Shown here in pieces: positions 60,450 through 64,000 of a DNA stretch of 64,000 nt. Below the pieces are notes generated by a model that was not told the origin of the DNA, did not search any database, and saw only the letters and a program-made list of their open reading frames with translations. Position 1 is the first letter of the stretch; the number at the start of each line of letters is the position of its first letter. Position numbers and translations under genes: made by a program. This DNA comes from Apium graveolens. Taxonomy: Eukaryota; Streptophyta; Magnoliopsida; Apiales; Apiaceae. The stretch covers positions 163,466 to 227,465 of the forward strand of contig NW_027418078.1 in NCBI RefSeq assembly GCF_009905375.1, written 5' to 3'.

Positions 60450-62433
60450 TCAAGGATTCTTACCTGCAATCTTATATGTATTTTAAGTGTATAATGTATA
60501 AAACTGAGAAAAAATGTAAACACACAGTGTATGCACGTCCAAGACCCACAGTTTATTAATGACTCTAATCAAAGATATAAAGACCTACAAACGTTAAAAT
60601 GCTAGAAAGTAGAAACAGAAAAGGAAAACTCCTGGAGCACTATTACCACTAGACTCGATCCTATAAAAACTCAATTGTTAGCACGACTCAGTCTCACACG
60701 ACCAGTTCAATGGCTAAGACTTTCAGATAAACTAAAATAGATAATTTATTGACAACAAAATTCAGATTAAAAGCTAACATTCTCCCCCAAAATCTGAATT
60801 ATGTTAGACCAGATTCTTGACTCCCAACAAGCTCCGCATTCTTTCAAAGACCCATAAGTAATCACCCTTCAGAGCTACTCTATTTCCCCTTTCAGACATT
60901 TTCCCCAGGCTGATAATATTACTGCAAAGACTTGAAATATAATATAATTTGCACCATCGAGCCATCTCCAAAGCGTACCATGCCACTGATTCCTTCATTT
61001 AGTTCCGAAAACTTCGACTTGTATCCCGTCGTATGATTACTTGCACCATTATCAAGATACCATAGATTGGACTCCACTTAGTTTTTATCACAGTTGGTCG
61101 AGAGTGCAGGAATTACATGTTTTCGTTAAGCAACATTACATCTCCTTCTTCTTTGTCATATTTGGCCAATAACAAAGCCGGTTCTCCATCCTCCATTTGT
61201 GTAATATTCACCTCCTGCCTTTGCTCTCTGTTCTTCTTTGGTTTCTACAAACGGCTACGAAGTGTCAATATATCCCATTATTATAATATTGAACTCTGCT
61301 TTTGTCTCGAGCTCCTCTTCTTCTCTGGCTTCCTCCTGTTTCATTGTCATTTCTGTTCGCTCTCTGCCACTCCTCCTTGGTAAGTAACAACTTATTGTCT
61401 TCACTTTCACTACTGATCCATTCTTCTTCGGTAAGGAGTAGTTGACTCCCATTTGCTTCAGTTTTTCCTTTCAATCTTTCTTCATGTGCTTTCAGAGAAG
61501 CAACTGCTTCTTCCACAATGATCTTGTCCAAATCGCCGAATTGTTCAATAGTGGATGTGATCTGAAGGAAATTTGGTGGTACTGATCTAAGTAATTTTTT
61601 TACTACATTAGATTCAGACACTTCTTCTCCCAATACCCTTATATTGGTTCTCAACCCATTTAGCCTCATACAAAAATCATCTACTAGCTCACTTTCTTTC
61701 ATACTAAGTGATTCAAAATCTGCCTTCATCATTGTATCCTGGCCGCCTTGACACGATGAGCTCCTTGACACATTATTTTGAGTGCATCCCATGCCTCATT
61801 GGATGTCTTTTTTGCTGCGAGAGAGAGCAATATTTCTTCTGGTATAGCATGGTATATCATGGCCAACGCTCCCTTATCCACTCTTTCGTCGATTGCTATA
61901 CTGGGATCTCTAGGTTCCACTGCATCCCACACCACATGCGCCTGAATGAACACCATCATTTTTATCGCCTAAGTTGTGTAATTTCCTTTTTTAGAGTTGG
62001 GTAATTCAGTCCAAACGAGCCATTCTTCACTTTGCTTGTCTTCGACGTTGTCATCATTGGCATGTACTTTAGCATTCACCTTGCACCACGCTCTGATACC
62101 AAATCTAGGATTCTTACCTACAATCTTATACGTATTTTAAGTGTATAATCTATAAAACTGAGAAATAATATAAACACACAGTACATGCACGTCCAAGACC
62201 CACAGTTTATTAATGACTCTGATCAAAGTTATAAAGACTTACAAACGTTAAAATGCTAGAAAGTAGGAACAGAAAAGGAAAACTCCTGGAGCACTACTAC
62301 CACTACACTTGATCCTATAAAAACTCAACTGCTAGCACGACTCGGTCTCACACAACCAGTTCAATGGCTAAGACTTTCAGACAAACTAAAATAGATAATT
62401 TATTACTAAAAAAAATCAGATTAAAAGCTAACA
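60450..62433 (-). mobile_element. Non-autonomous Copia element, long block 3
   Basis: 1,984 bp: LTRs 60,450-60,779 and 62,104-62,433, primer site 62,090-62,101, TTTCT at 60,445-60,449 and 62,434-62,438. Confidence 0.85.
60800..62063 (-). pseudogene. Copia gag plus protease start, broken
   Basis: ATG at 62,063; shared TAG at 61,969-61,971. The UBN2 core is open for 175 codons from 61,792 to 61,265, because the 'gactcccattt' run is full length here, unlike at 40,671. The zinc knuckle start reads 'QYYNNGIY', which has lost even its first Cys. The protease start WYLDNGASNH is intact. Confidence 0.8.
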
Positions 62434-62790
62434 TTTCTCACAGCTTCTTGTAAAATGGTGAGGTTTTTGGAGAGATTATTCCTCAACTGCGCCTCCAATA
62501 AGGGGATCCTATTTTTCCTTGTATTTTTATTTGTAGAGGGGTTGAGTAAGGAAAAACGGGGATGTGGGATTGATTCATGAGTGTGTTATTTCTCGAGATG
62601 CTCACCCTATATCTCAGCTTTTGTTCCTAAATGACGGTTACTTTTTCTTTGATGCATCAGAGGTGGAGGCCTTCACTATAAAGAAATTATGTGTAAGTAT
62701 AAACTTATGTCAGGGAAAACTGCTGTCAATTTTAAAAAGTCCATCATTGGTTTTACTCTAAATAGGGGAATAGAGGTAGCAAAGATTACA
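62434..62790 (+). mobile_element. LINE RT fragment, right half
   Basis: Same as 41,658-42,015. Confidence 0.8.
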
Positions 62791-64000
62791 ATTTAACAAA
62801 ATAAGATAATAATTCTAAAGAGTAATCAATAAATTTAACAAATATTTTTATTTTTTAAAAGAGAGAGAAGATAGAACATTCACATCAGAAGGTAAGAAAA
62901 GAGTACAGAAAGGTGTCTATTTATAAATTTGACTAACAAGATAAATAAGGAAAATTTAAAATCTAAACAACCCTATAAAATGATTATGAATTGGTACTCA
63001 TAATTTCAAACATTAAAAACAAATAGTAAAGAGATTCATATAAAGAGGTGTAGATGGTATACAAGAATAATAATTTTGCCAATGGATGAATAGGGAAAAA
63101 GAGTTAATTTTAACATAAGGTAAGAGGACAAGAATTCACATCAGGAGATACTCACAAAAAACTTTAACTAAAAGGGTAACAATTTAAAATTCTATGCACC
63201 ACTACATTTAAAAAATATATAATAATTAAAATAGAGAAGGTAAAGAATAAGAAATTACTAATCAAGAACTAAAAACATATGGGCAATATATGCAACAATT
63301 GTACCCCTTTGTATAAGAAGCTAAAGAACAAATTAATAATTATATGTTTGGGGAGAAGTTAGCCAAATATACTGGTGAACCATATCCATGGTCACATGTA
63401 TTTAAACATCTAAGATAAGCTATTAGTAAACTTGAACCAATGTAATTTACTCACCATAGAAATGATAGTAAGATTTATTAATAAAAAAAATATACTATTA
63501 TTATTTCACAGTTTTAAAAATACCTTACCAAACTATAACTTAATTTGCATAACTAATTAATAGAAGTTACATGTGTGGTGCTTTATAAAGCAAAGCCATT
63601 ATCACATCTAATTTAAAATAAATAAACCTTAACAACAAATACATGAATGCATGACTAATAATTTAGTTAACTAATTATGTAATGAACACATTTTGGTTTA
63701 GAGACTTGTCAATAAATTTCTGGCATTTATCCATTTGAGTCAACTATTAATGGTAATTTGTTATTATGCATCTCATAGTTATTATATTTGAATTATTATT
63801 ATATAACCAAATTCAATAATTAATAATTTTTTCATAAATATATTCTATCTCAGCAAGTAACCGTGTTATTTGAGTACTCTAGTTAGATACCCAGTTGTAA
63901 CAACATTAAAAACAAGAAATTGTCTCATAAAATAATTTTTGTGGTTTGTATTGTACAATCAAATTTAACTTTGACATTTTTATTTTGTTTTATATAATAG
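62791..64000. other. AT-rich spacer at window end
   Basis: Copy of 42,016-43,230, with small indels. No gene is seen before the window ends. Confidence 0.5.

Larger units (their letters stand above)
43915..64000. repeat. 20.8-kb higher-order unit 2 (cut by window end)
   Basis: Second, nearly identical copy of 23,135-43,914. The window ends about 0.7 kb before the unit would be complete, so whether the array continues is not visible. Confidence 0.85.

Overview
This window is nuclear plant DNA, most likely from a eudicot. It is very AT-rich, carries (TAA)n microsatellites, and contains plant-type LINE, Copia and FAR1/MULE sequence plus intron-bearing gene fragments. I see no intact protein-coding gene, rRNA, tRNA, CRISPR array or prokaryotic feature. 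Almost all of it is a nested and then segmentally amplified mass of transposable-element and gene remnants.

The unifying marker is a composite module. A LINE reverse-transcriptase (RT) fragment on the + strand is interrupted by a roughly 2-kb Copia-like element in the opposite orientation. That element has two LTRs of about 330 bp, a tRNA-Met-type primer binding site, a broken gag plus protease start, a purine tract, and a TTTCT target-site duplication. The module occurs at 1-810 (cut by the window edge), 18.5-21.3, 29.9-32.7, 39.3-42.0, 50.7-53.5 and 60.1-62.8 kb and divides the window into blocks.

Block 1 (1-18.9 kb) is the longest form. It holds spacer, a pair of 1.4-1.5-kb direct repeats, a complete but dead FAR1-like gene (6.78-8.94 kb), and two copies of a 3.9-kb unit (from 9.45 and 13.35 kb). 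Each 3.9-kb unit ends in a fragment of a YTH-domain (ECT-type m6A reader) gene with introns. The second unit carries a roughly 2-kb Helitron-like insertion and its YTH fragment runs straight into the LINE. The 'long' blocks (18.9-30.3 and 39.7-51.1 kb) keep the direct-repeat pair and a truncated FAR1 joined to the 3' end of a Sirevirus-like Copia element. The 'short' blocks (30.3-39.7 and 51.1-60.4 kb) lack these and keep the YTH/Helitron half.

Long and short blocks alternate, giving a higher-order tandem repeat of about 20.8 kb. Unit 1 spans about 23.1-43.9 kb and unit 2 runs from 43.9 kb past the window end. The two units look nearly identical by eye, differing by scattered substitutions, microsatellite lengths and one-base homopolymer indels. 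Flanking older copies are clearly more diverged. The history I infer is: LINE insertion, Copia insertion into the LINE, duplication of the whole mosaic with different deletions in the daughters, then a recent unequal exchange that duplicated a long+short pair. Nothing here is likely to encode a working protein; the interest lies in the amplification architecture and the captured gene fragments.
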